Positions 1-8,378 of a stretch of 54,472 nt of DNA are shown here, one piece after another (position 1 is the first letter of the stretch; each line of letters opens with the position of its first letter). The position numbers and the translations under genes were made by a program. This stretch comes from an uncultured Clostridia bacterium (GTDB lineage: Bacteria > Bacillota > Clostridia > Christensenellales > CAG-138). The stretch spans positions 1 to 54,472 of the forward strand of contig CALVLF010000097.1 in assembly GCA_944336625.1 (NCBI GenBank), written 5' to 3'. The notes beneath the pieces are model-generated. The model made no database searches and had not been told where the DNA came from. It saw nothing but the letters and a program-made list of their open reading frames with translations.

Positions 1-49
1 AAAATCCGCCTTTTTCCGCCCCTGCTAATGAAAAAAACGAGAATGAATC

Positions 50-78
50 TTACACAAGGCCTTTAGAGATACTATAAT
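50..78 (+). promoter_or_regulatory. Putative sigma-A promoter of rex
   Basis: TTACAC (50-55) and TATAAT (73-78) are separated by exactly 17 bases. This predicts a transcript start near 85 and a leader of about 74 nt before the rex start codon. I see no clear Rex operator overlapping it. Confidence 0.6.
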
Positions 79-158
79 TTAAACGTATGTTGTTGCTATT
101 CGCTGTCGGAGGCAGCGCCCTGGGGCAACCGGCAAAAACCAGAAAACGGGAGGCAAAA

Positions 159-809
159 ATGGAGGAGAGAAGGGTTTCGGAAGCTGTTATCCGTAGGCTG
201 CCTAAATACTACCGGCAACTCACGGCGCTTCAAAAGGAAGGCGTGGAAAGGATTTCCTCCGGCAAGCTCGCCCAGCAGATGCGCCTGAATGCATCGCAAG
301 TGCGACAGGATTTCAATTGTTTCGGGGGCTTTGGTCAGCAGGGGTATGGCTATAATGTGGACAATCTTCTGGAAGAGATCCGGAATATCCTGGCCCTGAA
401 CCGGACCTATAAGGCCATCATCGTGGGCGCAGGGCGAATTGGCACGGCGCTGGTGAATTTCTCCGGCTTCGCCCAGGAGGGGATTCAGATCGAGGCCCTC
501 TTTGATATCGACCCGGAGCGAATCGGACAGACCATCAATGATAAGCCGGTCCTGGCGCTGGAAGAGATGGAAGATTATATCCGCAAGCAGAAAATCAGCA
601 TCGGTATCATTGCCGCCCGGCGCAGCGCGGCCCAATCCATCGCAGACAAGATGAAGGTGGCTGGCATTAAGGGGATTTGGAATTTCGTGCCCATGGATAT
701 TGTGGAGGAAGGCATCCCCGTGGAAAATATTCACATGACGGATAGCTTGATCTGTCTCTGCTACCATATGGAACACAGCGACGGCAAGCGGAGGCGCTCC
801 AACGCCTAA
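159..809 (+). CDS. rex: Redox-sensing transcriptional repressor Rex
   Basis: Rex represses fermentation and anaerobic respiration genes and leaves DNA when the cytoplasmic NADH/NAD+ ratio rises. The 216-residue product has the usual Rex length. It has an N-terminal winged helix (about residues 1-80, with the SQVRQDF and GYGYNVDNL segments that Rex proteins share) and a Rossmann domain with a GAGRIG dinucleotide loop at residues 90-95. The ATG at 159 follows a GGGAGG site with good spacing. An upstream in-frame start at 87 would add 24 atypical residues and lacks such a site. The gene is monocistronic, with its own promoter and a strong terminator. Which genes it controls cannot be read from this window. 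Confidence 0.95.
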   Translation: MEERRVSEAVIRRLPKYYRQLTALQKEGVERISSGKLAQQMRLNASQVRQDFNCFGGFGQQGYGYNVDNLLEEIRNILALNRTYKAIIVGAGRIGTALVNFSGFAQEGIQIEALFDIDPERIGQTINDKPVLALEEMEDYIRKQKISIGIIAARRSAAQSIADKMKVAGIKGIWNFVPMDIVEEGIPVENIHMTDSLICLCYHMEHSDGKRRRSNA

Positions 810-841
810 GGCCCGCAGCGCAGCTTGGCATATGCTACCCT

Positions 842-878
842 AAACCCTCTCCGGGACGCAATCTCGGAGAGGGTTTTT
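842..878 (+). terminator. Rho-independent terminator of rex
   Basis: A perfect 12-bp stem pairs 842-853 with 865-876, with an 11-nt loop. The last T's of the stem run into a T tract ending at 878. It lies 33 nt after the rex stop. Confidence 0.85.
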
Positions 879-879
879 G

Positions 880-1240
880 CGCTTCTATTTTGGAGGAACG
901 CCACGCATTCTTCCTTGCTGCTCCGGTGGCAGGCCGCAGCACGGAGAAACCAGCTATCTAGGGGAACCAGGGAGCGTATTGATAGAGATGTCAAATAGCC
1001 TGGAGAGAAGCTTGCGAGTTCCCACATTCGGAAGTGTTCCCTGGTTTCTCAGCGGGATAGGGCCTGCCGGGGAATGTAGAGCCATTCCACCAGCTCCGCC
1101 TGGAATACCCTTGGTTGCGGGCAGCCTGCTCTGGTTTAAAAGGGAAGAAGAACTTCCTTTGCTTCCATAACAGCGCGTCTGGCAGATGCTATAGCATCTA
1201 CTCTCAAAGCTAAGCAACCCGCTGTTGCTGCTATTTTTGT
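880..1240. other. Structured intergenic region, possible noncoding RNA
   Basis: No credible protein gene lies in these 360 bases, but they are packed with inverted repeats. GGCAGGCC (928-935) pairs with 1061-1068. GAGAAACCAG (944-953) pairs perfectly with 1041-1050. A competing 9-bp pairing joins 965-973 to 1038-1046. Further hairpins lie at 1070-1087 and 1140-1160. A perfect 16-bp palindrome (AGATGCTATAGCATCT) lies at 1184-1199. A 6-bp stem (1213-1218 with 1224-1229) precedes a T-rich stretch on the plus strand. Long rod-like pairing is typical of 6S-like or other regulatory RNAs, but I cannot match it to a family or fix its strand. On the minus strand, TTGCTT-18-TATAGC around the palindrome could be a promoter. 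Confidence 0.35.
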
Positions 1241-2584
1241 TTACCCGGATATTTTGACCAGGCCCTGGATGGAACGGTATTTATCCTCCGTTACCTGCTC
1301 CTCCCGCAGCAGGTTTCCTTCGGCATCGTAATATTCCTTCCAGGTGATCGCAATACAGCCCCGCCGGCTTTTGCGCACTTCCTCCACTTCCCCAGGGGCC
1401 AGAGCAGGGTCTACGGTGTATTCCGTTCCCAGATCCTCCAGGGTAGCGGTCTTTTCCGAGCGCAAGCGGATGGAAACCCCATCCGCTAGAGGTTGGCCAT
1501 AAATGCGGACGGTGATGGTTTTTTCCTCCGCGTCTACCGAGGCGGAAAGGGTAATGGGCGCGGCGGAGGTATTGCGAAAGCGGAAGTTTGGCCCGCCTGT
1601 GCTGATGGTAGCGTCTCTGCCGGGGTCGATATACCCCAGGGGCCAGGAATGATGGTGCCGTTCCGTTATCTCCAGATCCGCCATGAGCACGGCATTATAT
1701 AAGGTGGTAGATACCTGGCAGACGCCGCCGCCATATTCCTGCACATAAGCGCCATCCCGGATACCTGCAGCGGTTTTCCAGCCGTTTTCCTCGTTTCGGT
1801 CCCCCAGGACGGCATTCATGTCGAATTCCTCCCCGGGAGATAGGACCGTGCCATCCATTAAGTCTGCCGCCTTGCTTATATTGAATACCCGGTTCTCCTT
1901 GCTATAAGTGCTGCCGGCAAAGGAGGTGGAAAACTCGGTGATCAGCTGGTGCTCCGCCTCTGCCTGCTCCGTGGTGTATTCGGGCGGGAGCTCTACAAAG
2001 GAAACCGGCAGGGGAGAGGTTAGGTCCCCGGAATCGATCCGCCTCTGCATCTCCTGGGCTAGAGCCTGTACATCCACCTGCCTTCCGGCAGCAGAAGGCT
2101 GGATGACAAAATTATCCTCCGCCTCCGGATCATAGACGGCAACGGCGTCCTGCGGGGCTGCATTCAGCGGGTCCGTCTGCTCCAGCAGGGCTACCCGTAA
2201 GCTTTCCAGGTCAGCGGAAGGCCGGCAGCTCAGTTCTCGGGGGCTGTTCTTGGGCACATGGGGCGGCAGGGAAAGGGCCTGCAGAAGCACTTCCTCCCGG
2301 TTGAAGTTTATAGGCAGCTCTCCCAGGGAAAGCTCCAGGGTTTCCTCCCCGTTTATAAGCTGAACAGACCGGCCTTCCAGGGCAGCTTGCTGGGCGGCAG
2401 CCAGGGCATCTTCCGCTTCCTGGAGCGCCATGTCTGAAACATCTACCCCGTCGATATAAATATATTCTCCTAGGCGGGCGCCCTGGGCTGCAGCCGCTTC
2501 CAGACTCTCATATTTGGGCCGGGCGCAGGCACAGCAAAGGACCGGGATTGCCAGAATATATAAAATACGTAAAACGCAATGCAT
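1241..2584 (-). CDS. VanW family protein with G5-like C-terminus
   Basis: The protein is 447 residues and probably acts at the envelope. It begins with a short hydrophobic leader containing several cysteines (around residues 5-20). This could be a signal anchor or an atypical lipoprotein signal. Residues about 40-200 resemble the peptidoglycan-binding-4 repeats that precede VanW domains. The VanW domain spans about 220-352 and includes GGGVCQVSTTLY at 285-296. Residues about 395-440 look like a G5 domain. The biochemical role of VanW is not settled; it is named from a vancomycin-resistance cluster. An AAGGAAG ribosome site precedes the start. A second VanW paralogue is encoded at 6505-8112, and no other resistance genes are nearby. 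Confidence 0.85.
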   Translation of the reverse strand: MHCVLRILYILAIPVLCCACARPKYESLEAAAAQGARLGEYIYIDGVDVSDMALQEAEDALAAAQQAALEGRSVQLINGEETLELSLGELPINFNREEVLLQALSLPPHVPKNSPRELSCRPSADLESLRVALLEQTDPLNAAPQDAVAVYDPEAEDNFVIQPSAAGRQVDVQALAQEMQRRIDSGDLTSPLPVSFVELPPEYTTEQAEAEHQLITEFSTSFAGSTYSKENRVFNISKAADLMDGTVLSPGEEFDMNAVLGDRNEENGWKTAAGIRDGAYVQEYGGGVCQVSTTLYNAVLMADLEITERHHHSWPLGYIDPGRDATISTGGPNFRFRNTSAAPITLSASVDAEEKTITVRIYGQPLADGVSIRLRSEKTATLEDLGTEYTVDPALAPGEVEEVRKSRRGCIAITWKEYYDAEGNLLREEQVTEDKYRSIQGLVKISG

Positions 2585-2641
2585 TCGTGTTCGCTTCCTT
2601 TTTTGATGATAGCATCAGTATGTGCGCCTTGCAGGTTTTTC

Positions 2642-2670
2642 TTGCATCCCTTTGCATATTGGAATACAAT
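2642..2670 (+). promoter_or_regulatory. Promoter of the GntR gene with overlapping inverted repeat
   Basis: TTGCAT (2642-2647) and TACAAT (2665-2670) are 17 bases apart. The -10 is embedded in an inverted repeat, ATTG-GAATA-CAAT (2658-2670), which resembles FadR-type GntR operators. This suggests autorepression. Confidence 0.5.
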
Positions 2671-2720
2671 ATAGGTACAAAATAAATACAACCAAAGGTG
2701 ACGCAGGAGAAAAAATTCCA

Positions 2721-3368
2721 ATGCTTTTGGATACGAATGAAAAACAGTCTTTAACTGCAAAAGTATATAATCATATCCGAGACGGCATTCTGGATGGGAC
2801 CTACCCCATCGGCGGATATCTGGTAGAGACCCGCCTGGCAGAAGAGCTGGCCGTCAGCCGTACGCCTGTGCGGGAGGCCCTCAAGCAGCTGGAGCTAGAA
2901 GATCTGGTGCAGAGCATTCCCAACCGGGGTATGCGGGTACAGGGCATAACCGATGCGGACCTGGAGGATATTTACATTATCCGGCAGTTGTTAGAAGGGC
3001 AGGCTGCCTGGTGGGCTGCCCAGCGGATTGATGAGGCCCAGCTGAATAAGCTGGCGGAAAAACTGGAATTGATGGAAATGTATACCAGGCGAAACGATGT
3101 GGTTCAGCTGGCCCATTTGGATGGGGAATTCCACGCCATTATTTTCATGGCCGCAAATAGCCGTATCCTCCGCCATGTGCTTACCTCCCTCCATCAAAAT
3201 GCCCGGCGGGCCCGGCGCTCCAGTCTGACAGCTCCCAGCCGGGCGGATGAGTCCCTGCAGGAGCACAGGGCCGTTTTCCAGGCGCTGGAAGCCCATGACC
3301 CGGAGCGGGCAAAATCTGCCATGGAAAAACATGTAAAGAACGCCCATCGATATTATGACCTGGAGTAG
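2721..3368 (+). CDS. GntR family (FadR/FCD subfamily) transcriptional regulator
   Basis: The 215-residue regulator has an N-terminal winged helix-turn-helix (about residues 8-75, with the diagnostic LAVSRTPVREAL segment). An all-helical FCD ligand-binding domain follows (about 80-212), containing the His/Asp-rich positions (LDGEFHAII, EHRAVF) that bind a metal and a small carboxylate in this family. The start at 2721 is preceded by AGGAG at a workable distance. It lies divergent from the VanW gene and shares its 137-bp intergenic region. A strong terminator follows directly, so it is monocistronic. The effector and targets are unknown; FCD proteins usually sense organic acids or sugar acids. 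Confidence 0.9.
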   Translation: MLLDTNEKQSLTAKVYNHIRDGILDGTYPIGGYLVETRLAEELAVSRTPVREALKQLELEDLVQSIPNRGMRVQGITDADLEDIYIIRQLLEGQAAWWAAQRIDEAQLNKLAEKLELMEMYTRRNDVVQLAHLDGEFHAIIFMAANSRILRHVLTSLHQNARRARRSSLTAPSRADESLQEHRAVFQALEAHDPERAKSAMEKHVKNAHRYYDLE

Positions 3369-3370
3369 AA

Positions 3371-3403
3371 AAAGCCCCGGCGCGGTTTACGCCGGGGCTT
3401 TTT
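3371..3403 (+). terminator. Rho-independent terminator of the GntR gene
   Basis: A perfect 11-bp GC-rich stem pairs 3371-3381 with 3391-3401, followed by T residues to 3403. Confidence 0.9.
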
Positions 3404-3545
3404 GGCTTAAAGCCACGTTCCCTTTTCCTGCCCTTTGTAAATAATTTCTTTCTTTGCTCCTTCACTAAAAGCAGATCTATTTCTCGTTTTTCCTGACGCA
3501 AATATATATCCGCATAAAAAGCGCACAAACCAGCTGGAAAGGCCT

Positions 3546-3576
3546 TTGTCCTACGCTGGGGTTTTAAGCTTATACA
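3546..3576 (+). promoter_or_regulatory. Weak putative promoter of the methyltransferase gene
   Basis: TTGTCC (3546-3551) and TATACA (3571-3576) are separated by 19 bases, and a further AT-rich GATAAT lies just downstream. The rest of the 3404-3615 interval shows nothing else I can support. Confidence 0.3.
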
Positions 3577-3615
3577 AGATAATCCTATCGGATGGAATGG
3601 AAAGGAGCGGTGGAT

Positions 3616-4824
3616 ATGTCCAGAATACCCTGTAAAGGCGAGCTCTATTCTGTGGAAAAGGGAGGGCGCTTTTTACTGGCCCGGTTTCAAGATGCAGCTG
3701 CGGCTTTACGAGAGGAGTATGGCCAGCAGGTGCAAACCATCTATCTGGACCCACCCTTTGGCACTGGGGATGTGTTCATGGCAAAGCTCCCCCGGGGGCA
3801 GAGCCCCGTCAAGGTGCCAGCATATCAGGATGATTTGGAAGAGGCGGACTATCTTATCATGATGGAGGAGGCCCTTCGCCTCTGCCATGACCTGTTGGCC
3901 CCTGCAGGGAGCTTGTTCCTGCATATCGATTATCGAATGAGCGCCCAAATGCGGCTGCTATTGGACAAGATCTTCGGGCCCCAGAATTTTGTCAATGAGA
4001 TCATTTGGGCCTATCGAAGCGGCGGGCGGGCCACACGGCATTTTTCCAGGAAGCATGATAACATTCTCCTCTACCGGAAAAGCAGGCATATGTACTTCAA
4101 TATCCAGGCCCTGGGAACACCCCGGGGGGAGGCCCGGCGCAACCACATGAAGCGCAGCCTGGACGCGGAGGGCCGGGTGTGCTATTCGATCCGCTCCAAT
4201 GGGCGGGAATATACCTATTCCCAGGATTCCCTCATATTTCCCGGGGATGTATGGAGCGATATCGGCCATCTGCACCAACGGGACCCGGAGCGCACGGGCT
4301 ACAGCACCCAGAAGCCCACGGCTCTGCTGGAGCGAATCATCCAGGTATCCAGCCGGCCGGGGGACCTGGTGCTGGATTTTTTCGCCGGCAGCGGCACCAC
4401 TGCGGCAGCCGCCGCCAGGTTGGGCCGGCGCTGGATACTGGCAGATGCCTCCCCCGTATCCATGCTGGTATTTCGCAAGCGAATTCTGGCCAGCCAGCGG
4501 GATCCCAGCCTTTTTGCGGAACAGGAGCCGTTCATTTTGCAATATGGGGCGCCGCTTCCGGAATTTCCCCGGCCTGCCCTCACCTTGTCCAGACGGCGGG
4601 GGGGCCAATGGATCCGGCCGGAGGAAGAAGGGCTGGCCTACCTGGCCATGGGCATCATGGAAGATGGATACTTCCGGCCCCTTTCCTATGATCTGGAACC
4701 CGGCCTCAAGCAGACGCTGCAGGTCCCCCGGGAGGCCGATATCCTCTATGCAGCGGATATGCACGGCAGAGGGGGCATATGGCATCTGGAAACCCTGGAA
4801 GGGGCCTGTGCAGGAAGTAAATAG
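3616..4824 (+). CDS. DNA methyltransferase, N6-adenine/N4-cytosine beta class, orphan
   Basis: The product is predicted to transfer a methyl group from S-adenosylmethionine to an exocyclic amino group of a DNA base. The catalytic motif DPPF (residues 45-48) precedes the cofactor motif FFAGSGTT (255-262). This is the beta-class order seen in many type II and type III methyltransferases. The STQKP segment just before motif I is also typical. The last 110 or so residues lie beyond the catalytic core and I do not recognise them. The ATG at 3616 has AAAGGAG 8 bases upstream; an earlier ATG at 3592 lacks a site. No restriction endonuclease or specificity subunit is adjacent, so it is probably a solitary methyltransferase. 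It converges on the next gene with only 7 bases between stop codons. Confidence 0.88.
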   Translation: MSRIPCKGELYSVEKGGRFLLARFQDAAAALREEYGQQVQTIYLDPPFGTGDVFMAKLPRGQSPVKVPAYQDDLEEADYLIMMEEALRLCHDLLAPAGSLFLHIDYRMSAQMRLLLDKIFGPQNFVNEIIWAYRSGGRATRHFSRKHDNILLYRKSRHMYFNIQALGTPRGEARRNHMKRSLDAEGRVCYSIRSNGREYTYSQDSLIFPGDVWSDIGHLHQRDPERTGYSTQKPTALLERIIQVSSRPGDLVLDFFAGSGTTAAAAARLGRRWILADASPVSMLVFRKRILASQRDPSLFAEQEPFILQYGAPLPEFPRPALTLSRRRGGQWIRPEEEGLAYLAMGIMEDGYFRPLSYDLEPGLKQTLQVPREADILYAADMHGRGGIWHLETLEGACAGSK

Positions 4825-4831
4825 AAGCTCT

Positions 4832-5194
4832 TTATTTGTTCCAGGCAAACCAGTAGGCCGCATCCAGCCACTGATAGACCTGTGGGGTAAGGTCTTCCTG
4901 CTTTTCGATGAGGACGTGGTGGGTCCAGCGATTGGGATAGGGTTCAACCGCCTGGTAGATGGCCGGGGATTCTACGCGGGCAGGAAGGCCGAAGGTTAGA
5001 ATAAAGCAGGGGTTCTGTCCCTTGCGGAGACGGCGGGGGAAAGATACGCAGGCGAACAGGTGCTTATTATAGAATGAGATCTGCGTCTTTTTTACCTGAA
5101 GGGATAGATCCCCATAGGTTTCCCCCAGCCTACCGGCCAGGGACAGGTAAACCGGATAGAGCTCCGGCGCCTTGCTGAAAAAGCAGGCTTCCAT
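4832..5194 (-). CDS. DUF5655 domain-containing protein
   Basis: This 120-residue cytoplasmic protein matches my recollection of the DUF5655 family. The hallmark is a central segment like KKTQISFYNKHLFACVSF, followed by a short beta-rich half ending with an aromatic-rich helix. No catalytic motif is evident and the function is unknown. The start at 5194 is preceded by AAAGGAG at normal spacing; an upstream in-frame start at 5212 is less well placed. It converges with the methyltransferase gene, and a bidirectional terminator separates it from the aminotransferase gene upstream. Confidence 0.7.
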   Translation of the reverse strand: MEACFFSKAPELYPVYLSLAGRLGETYGDLSLQVKKTQISFYNKHLFACVSFPRRLRKGQNPCFILTFGLPARVESPAIYQAVEPYPNRWTHHVLIEKQEDLTPQVYQWLDAAYWFAWNK

Positions 5195-5226
5195 TTTTGC
5201 TCCTTTCCCCACGGAAGTGGATATGG

Positions 5227-5253
5227 AAAAAGCGGCTGTAGGGGCCGCTTTTT
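5227..5253 (-). terminator. Terminator of the aminotransferase gene
   Basis: A perfect 10-bp stem (5227-5236 with 5244-5253) has five A's on one side and five T's on the other. It can terminate the minus-strand aminotransferase transcript and insulates the DUF5655 gene. Confidence 0.8.
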
Positions 5254-5277
5254 ATTGCAACGGGAAATTCGGCGGGG

Positions 5278-6468
5278 CTAACGGGCGTTATATTGGGCAA
5301 TGGCCAGCTTGAGTAGATCCATGGCCCGGGTCAGGTCCTGGCAGTTGAGCACATAAGCGAAGCGAACCTGATCATGGCCTACGCCCGGCGTAGCAAAGAA
5401 CCCGCCGCCCGGGGCATACATAAGGGTTTCCCCGTTATCCTGGAATTCCGTAAGGAGCCAGGTCTGGAAAGCATCCGCATCGTCAATGGGCAGCTTGGCC
5501 ATGACATAGAAGGCGCCCTGGGGCTCCTTGCAGATTACGCCGGGGATCTCCTGTAGCTTGCGGTAGATGGTATCCCGGCGGCGCTTATATTCCTCCCGCA
5601 CGGCGGCGAAGTAGGAGGGGTCCGTATCATACAGGGCAGCGCAGGCCTGCTGATCCAAGGTGGCCACGGAAAGGCGGGCCTGGCAGATCTTCAGGGCGTG
5701 CTGCTGCAGCGCTCGATTTTTCGTGATGATCGCCCCCACCCGTGCGCCGCAGGCGCTGAAGCGCTTGGAGACGGAATCGATAATGATGGTATTTTCTTCC
5801 AAACCCGGCAGGGAACCCATGCTTTGCAGGGGTTCGCCGCCATAGACGAACTCCCGGTATACCTCATCGCTGATGAGGAAAAGGTCATGCTCCCTGGCGA
5901 TGTCCCCGATCAGGCGCATCTCCTCCGGCGTAAGGACGGAGCCCGTGGGGTTGCCGGGGTTGGTGATGAGGATGGCCCGGGTACGATCCGTGATCCGCGG
6001 CTCGATCTTTTCCCGGGTAGCATAATGATAGCCTTCCTCCGGGAAGGTGGGAATGGGAGCAATACGCCCCCCGGCGCAGGCAGCAAAGGTATCATAATTT
6101 GGATAGAAAGGCTCGGGCACCAGGATCTCGTCTCCCTCATCCAGTATGCAGTTGAAGATGATCTGCAGGGCTTCGCTGCCGCCGGTGGTGATGAGAATAT
6201 CCTCTTCGGCATAGGGAATGCCCAGGCGGGCATAGTACCGCTGCACGGCCTGGATCAGCTCGGGGATACCGGGGCTGGGGGCATAGGCCAGCACGGGTTT
6301 GTGGCGCTGCTGGATGGCCTGGAAATAGGCCGGAGGGGTTTCGATATCTGGCTGGCCGATGTTGAGATGGTAGATCTTGATGCCCTTTTTATTGCAAGCC
6401 ACCTGATAGGGGTAGAATTTGCGGATGGGGGAGAGCTCGCAGCGCTGGATCTTGCTGGAAAATTTCAT
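5278..6468 (-). CDS. Pyridoxal phosphate-dependent class I/II aminotransferase
   Basis: This 396-residue fold-type I aminotransferase is of the aspartate/aromatic aminotransferase superfamily. It probably moves an amino group between an amino acid and a 2-oxo acid in the cytoplasm. The cofactor lysine is K235 in SVSKRFSACGARVGA. Other conserved points are the GQPDIETP substrate-side loop near the N-terminus, TTGGSEAL, NPGNPTG and the C-terminal arginine in QVRFAY. Length is normal for the family. AGGAGG precedes the start. The gene lies 36 bp downstream of the second VanW gene and may be cotranscribed with it. Substrate preference cannot be told from sequence alone. Confidence 0.9.
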   Translation of the reverse strand: MKFSSKIQRCELSPIRKFYPYQVACNKKGIKIYHLNIGQPDIETPPAYFQAIQQRHKPVLAYAPSPGIPELIQAVQRYYARLGIPYAEEDILITTGGSEALQIIFNCILDEGDEILVPEPFYPNYDTFAACAGGRIAPIPTFPEEGYHYATREKIEPRITDRTRAILITNPGNPTGSVLTPEEMRLIGDIAREHDLFLISDEVYREFVYGGEPLQSMGSLPGLEENTIIIDSVSKRFSACGARVGAIITKNRALQQHALKICQARLSVATLDQQACAALYDTDPSYFAAVREEYKRRRDTIYRKLQEIPGVICKEPQGAFYVMAKLPIDDADAFQTWLLTEFQDNGETLMYAPGGGFFATPGVGHDQVRFAYVLNCQDLTRAMDLLKLAIAQYNAR

Positions 6469-6504
6469 AAAAAATGGTTTCCTCCTGGCTGGGATTGGTT
6501 TGGA

Positions 6505-8112
6505 TTAATCTTCAGAGGGGGTGGGGAGGGATGGATCCCCCGTGCCCCGGGTAATCTTTTCTGTAACGGCCCGGTATCTGTCTGTATACAGCAGCTCCCG
6601 GGAGATCAGCTCGTCATCCTGATATACGTTCATATAAACCTCTGCTACATAGCCCGTACGGCCTTCTGCTTCCACTTCTTCATAGCCGGTGGGCCAGTTG
6701 GGGTTGTCCGTATATTCGGTTTCTCCGGGCTCGATCTCCTCTACGGTGACGCCCTCCGGCTCATAGCGCAAGCCGTCCGGAAGAGGCTGGCCGTAGATAT
6801 AGATGTTCATTTTATAGTTTTCCTGGTCGCAGTAAGCGAAGATATACAGGGGCGTATCCATCTGGTTGGTGAAAACCAGGTTCTTACCGCCGGTGGTAAC
6901 GGTGGCATCCAGCCCCCGGTCCGCATAGGAGCTGGGCCAGGAATGCTTATTGCGTTCGGTGATGTTGATGGGGGCAGCCAGGGCTTCCTCCGCGGTTTCG
7001 CTCACGTCGCTGCGCATGGCCCCGGCCTTTAGCAGGGCGATATACAGGGTGGTAGAAACCTGGCATATGCCGCCGCCCGGCTGCAATTCATAGCGGTCGC
7101 CATTGACGATGCCCGGCGCCAGTGGCCAGCCGCCGGATTCATAGCGGGGGCCGATGAATTCGTTGAAATCCAGGGTTTCCCCCGGCTCCAGCACGGCGCC
7201 ATTGAGGATGGTGGTAGCCTTTTGAATATTGCCCACCCGGTTGGTATTGCGGGCGCTGCGGCTGGAAAAGTCCGTCTGATAGAAAGAGCGGAATTGAGTA
7301 TAGGCCTGCACGTCCTCCAAGGTCATAGTGGGGGGAGTAAGAACCAGCTCCGGATCTAGCACGGCCTGGTATTGGCCGTTTTCCAGGCAGGTGAGGATCT
7401 GCTGGGCCAGGGCGGATTCATCCAGCATATAACCGTCCTTCCCTTCTGAATAGGTAAAGGAGGGCTCCCCGTTGCCCTCCTCCGCCCAGTAGGTATTGGG
7501 TTGGGCAGAGGGTTCCACCGGCAGCGTGTCGATAGCCTTGCCGATAGACGCCAGCTTGCTGGCCAGTGCAGTAGGATCGGCGGTGAAGCCGGTGTGGAAG
7601 GCCTGTCCGCCTTCGTTGAGGGCCTTAATGGTCTTTTTGTTTTCTGCGTCCGTGCCCCCCCGGCCCAGAAGCATAGCCTCCGCCAGCACCTGGTCCAGGT
7701 TGCTTTCCACCTGCAGGTCCACGGCCGTTAGCAGCCAGAGGCTGCTTTCATAGCGCACGGAAATATTGATGGAATTGGCGGCCTCTTCAATGCGGGGCAG
7801 GAAAGTCTGCCGGGCTTCATGGAGGGTCATGCCGGCTACATTGACGCCATCTATGGTGATACCGTTAAAAAAGGTGCCAGTATTTAGAAATTTTTGTAGA
7901 TTTTCCGCGCTGGGCCGTACGAAGAAATGGCTCCGCACCGCCAGCCCCACGCCCAGCAGCACCACGAACACAACCAGCGCCCGGGTTACCGCGGCAATGG
8001 TGCGGGAAAGGCGGGAGCGCTTGGGTGCCTTACGGTGGGTAGGGGTGGCTTGGGAAGCCTGCCGGACAGGGTAGCCCTGGCGGGGCCTGCGGCTGGCGGC
8101 GGAACTGGGCAT
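6505..8112 (-). CDS. VanW family protein, membrane-anchored
   Basis: The 535-residue product has a basic N-terminal cytoplasmic tail, one transmembrane segment (about residues 44-60), then an extracellular part. That part has peptidoglycan-binding-4-like repeats (about 80-260), a VanW domain (about 280-430, GGGICQVSTTLY at 346-357) and a G5-like tail (about 455-525). It is a clear paralogue of the protein encoded at 1241-2584 but is longer and anchored by a transmembrane helix. A cell-wall role is likely, but the molecular activity of VanW is not established. The 410-bp region up to rnj is shared with a divergent gene. Confidence 0.87.
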   Translation of the reverse strand: MPSSAASRRPRQGYPVRQASQATPTHRKAPKRSRLSRTIAAVTRALVVFVVLLGVGLAVRSHFFVRPSAENLQKFLNTGTFFNGITIDGVNVAGMTLHEARQTFLPRIEEAANSINISVRYESSLWLLTAVDLQVESNLDQVLAEAMLLGRGGTDAENKKTIKALNEGGQAFHTGFTADPTALASKLASIGKAIDTLPVEPSAQPNTYWAEEGNGEPSFTYSEGKDGYMLDESALAQQILTCLENGQYQAVLDPELVLTPPTMTLEDVQAYTQFRSFYQTDFSSRSARNTNRVGNIQKATTILNGAVLEPGETLDFNEFIGPRYESGGWPLAPGIVNGDRYELQPGGGICQVSTTLYIALLKAGAMRSDVSETAEEALAAPINITERNKHSWPSSYADRGLDATVTTGGKNLVFTNQMDTPLYIFAYCDQENYKMNIYIYGQPLPDGLRYEPEGVTVEEIEPGETEYTDNPNWPTGYEEVEAEGRTGYVAEVYMNVYQDDELISRELLYTDRYRAVTEKITRGTGDPSLPTPSED

Positions 8113-8349
8113 AGGGTATCTCCTTCGTTTATATGCATTTCAAAATTATCGCATTTTCATTATAGCGCAACCTGTCGCCGCATTCAACACAAAAACGCAG
8201 CCAATGCCTGCGGATGGCTGTACTTCTCGCATAGAGACCTGGATGGAGCCGTCATGAAAGGAAAGAAATGCAGGATTTTTTGCGCCACCTTGCAAAGCAT
8301 GCACAAAACCAGCCCTCTCTTATCCAAATTTGTTTACATTTTTTCTGCC

Positions 8350-8378
8350 TTGTAGGGCGGGTGGACAAATAGTATAAT
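8350..8378 (+). promoter_or_regulatory. Promoter of the rnj operon, with a folded leader
   Basis: TTGTAG (8350-8355) and TATAAT (8373-8378) have a 17-base spacer. The leader of about 135 nt before rnj contains a long-range pairing GCGCCTG (8431-8437) with CAGGCGC (8464-8470) and a small GGC/GCC hairpin just before it. I do not recognise a known riboswitch. Nothing else stands out in 8113-8349. Confidence 0.6.

Noticed and set aside
1241..2584. Vancomycin resistance locus
   Set aside because: Only VanW-domain proteins are present; there is no ligase, dehydrogenase or VanX/VanY gene nearby, and VanW domains are common in ordinary Firmicutes.
3958..4947. Long minus-strand reading opposite the DNA methyltransferase
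   Set aside because: It is a shadow of a clear gene and runs through a convergent junction.
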